Shown here: piece after piece, positions 63,600 through 64,000 of the stretch
Position numbering within the stretch: the stretch's first letter is position 1
Layout: the number at the start of each line of letters is the position of its first letter
Assembly (NCBI GenBank): GCA_905178155.1
Contig: CAJINV010000029.1
Span: forward strand, 127,863-191,862
From: Amoebophrya sp. A120
Taxonomy: Eukaryota > Sar > Dinophyceae > Syndiniales > Amoebophryaceae
Length of the DNA stretch: 64,000 nt
Reading direction: 5' to 3'
The notes under the pieces: model-generated
Told to the model about the DNA's origin: nothing
Database searches by the model: none
Seen by the model: the letters and a program-made list of their open reading frames with translations, nothing else
Program-made: the position numbers and the translations under genes

Positions 63600-64000
63600 A
63601 TGAGAAGGGGAGGTCGAAGCCCGTACACCATCACCCCAGTGCGCTGCCTTTTTTCGGAGCGCATTTATAAACAACAGAGAGAGGCCAACGCTCTGCCGGC
63701 CCTTCGGGCATCCATCTCCTGCCGCGAATCTTTCCCCAGCTTTGAGAGGAGCAAGAAAGGGCACACGGCACACGGCGGAGCCGGTAGCCACTTCAATCAG
63801 TCTGCTCAGCGACAGCCAAGGCGGCGAGTTTTTCTTCGGCTTTGGGCGGGGCAAGAAAGGGCACGCCGCTGGCTGAGCCGGTACGCAATTTATCGACAGG
63901 CGCGCGCCAACCTTTGGCGCCAGGAGGTGCGTCGCAGGTCTTTCATCGACAACCCCAAGGCGGTGGATTTTTCCCCGGCTTTGGGAGGGGCAAGAAAGGG
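63600..64000. repeat. Spaced GC-rich repeat at window end
   Basis: CGGCTTTGGG(A/C)GGGGCAAGAA or close variants occur at about 63737, 63838 and 63978, preceded by GCGG(C/T)G(A/G)(G/T)TTTTTC in the last two. Spacing is about 95-135 bp. It continues beyond the window. Confidence 0.7.

Overview
This is nuclear DNA from a protist-like eukaryote. Genes are split into many short exons, and canonical GT-AG introns of about 125-190 bp occur at several places. No bacterial operon structure, rRNA or tRNA was recognised. Most of the accessory sequence is one thing: about 59 short elements, mostly 150-350 bp and one of 2.1 kb, that behave as introner elements (transposable introns). From memory, the closest published parallel is the introner-rich genomes of syndinian dinoflagellates such as Amoebophrya. 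The one-directional gene clusters also fit a dinoflagellate relative. This taxonomic guess is an inference and was not tested.

The elements fall into at least 11 families by terminal inverted repeat, named A-K here. All but a few begin TAT(C/G/T) and end in ATA. Most carry a subterminal TTTGTCATGC or GCATGACAAA word, and they are flanked by 5-bp direct repeats, perfect at 22 sites and eroded at the rest. Removing the element plus exactly one 5-bp repeat rejoins the reading frame at nearly every exonic site I checked. Five minus-strand genes (37.3-42.2, 42.5-44.0, 47.9-49.1, 54.2-58.9 and 60.4-61.0 kb) rebuild completely this way, and each summed coding length is divisible by three. At none of the 22 perfect sites can any placement of the junction within the repeat give GT-AG ends, so removal must be non-canonical RNA splicing or, less likely, DNA elimination.

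Layout. 0.9-20 kb, plus strand: one or more long unidentified genes with cysteine-pair modules at the 3' end, about 20 introners, a 2.1-kb introner filled with GC-rich minisatellite, and a large 48-bp repeat array. 20.1-29.7 kb, plus strand: a Gln/Asn/Pro-rich gene with an internal duplication whose two copies supply empty and filled sites for introners. 30.3-31.6 kb, plus strand: the 5' part of a small gene. 31.6-37.3 kb: a repeat-rich zone where the two strand clusters converge. 37.3-63.6 kb, minus strand: eight genes in a row, including one recognisable protein, a PPPDE/DeSI-type cysteine peptidase with 12 introners. The other proteins could not be assigned. No transposase that could move the elements is visible in the window.
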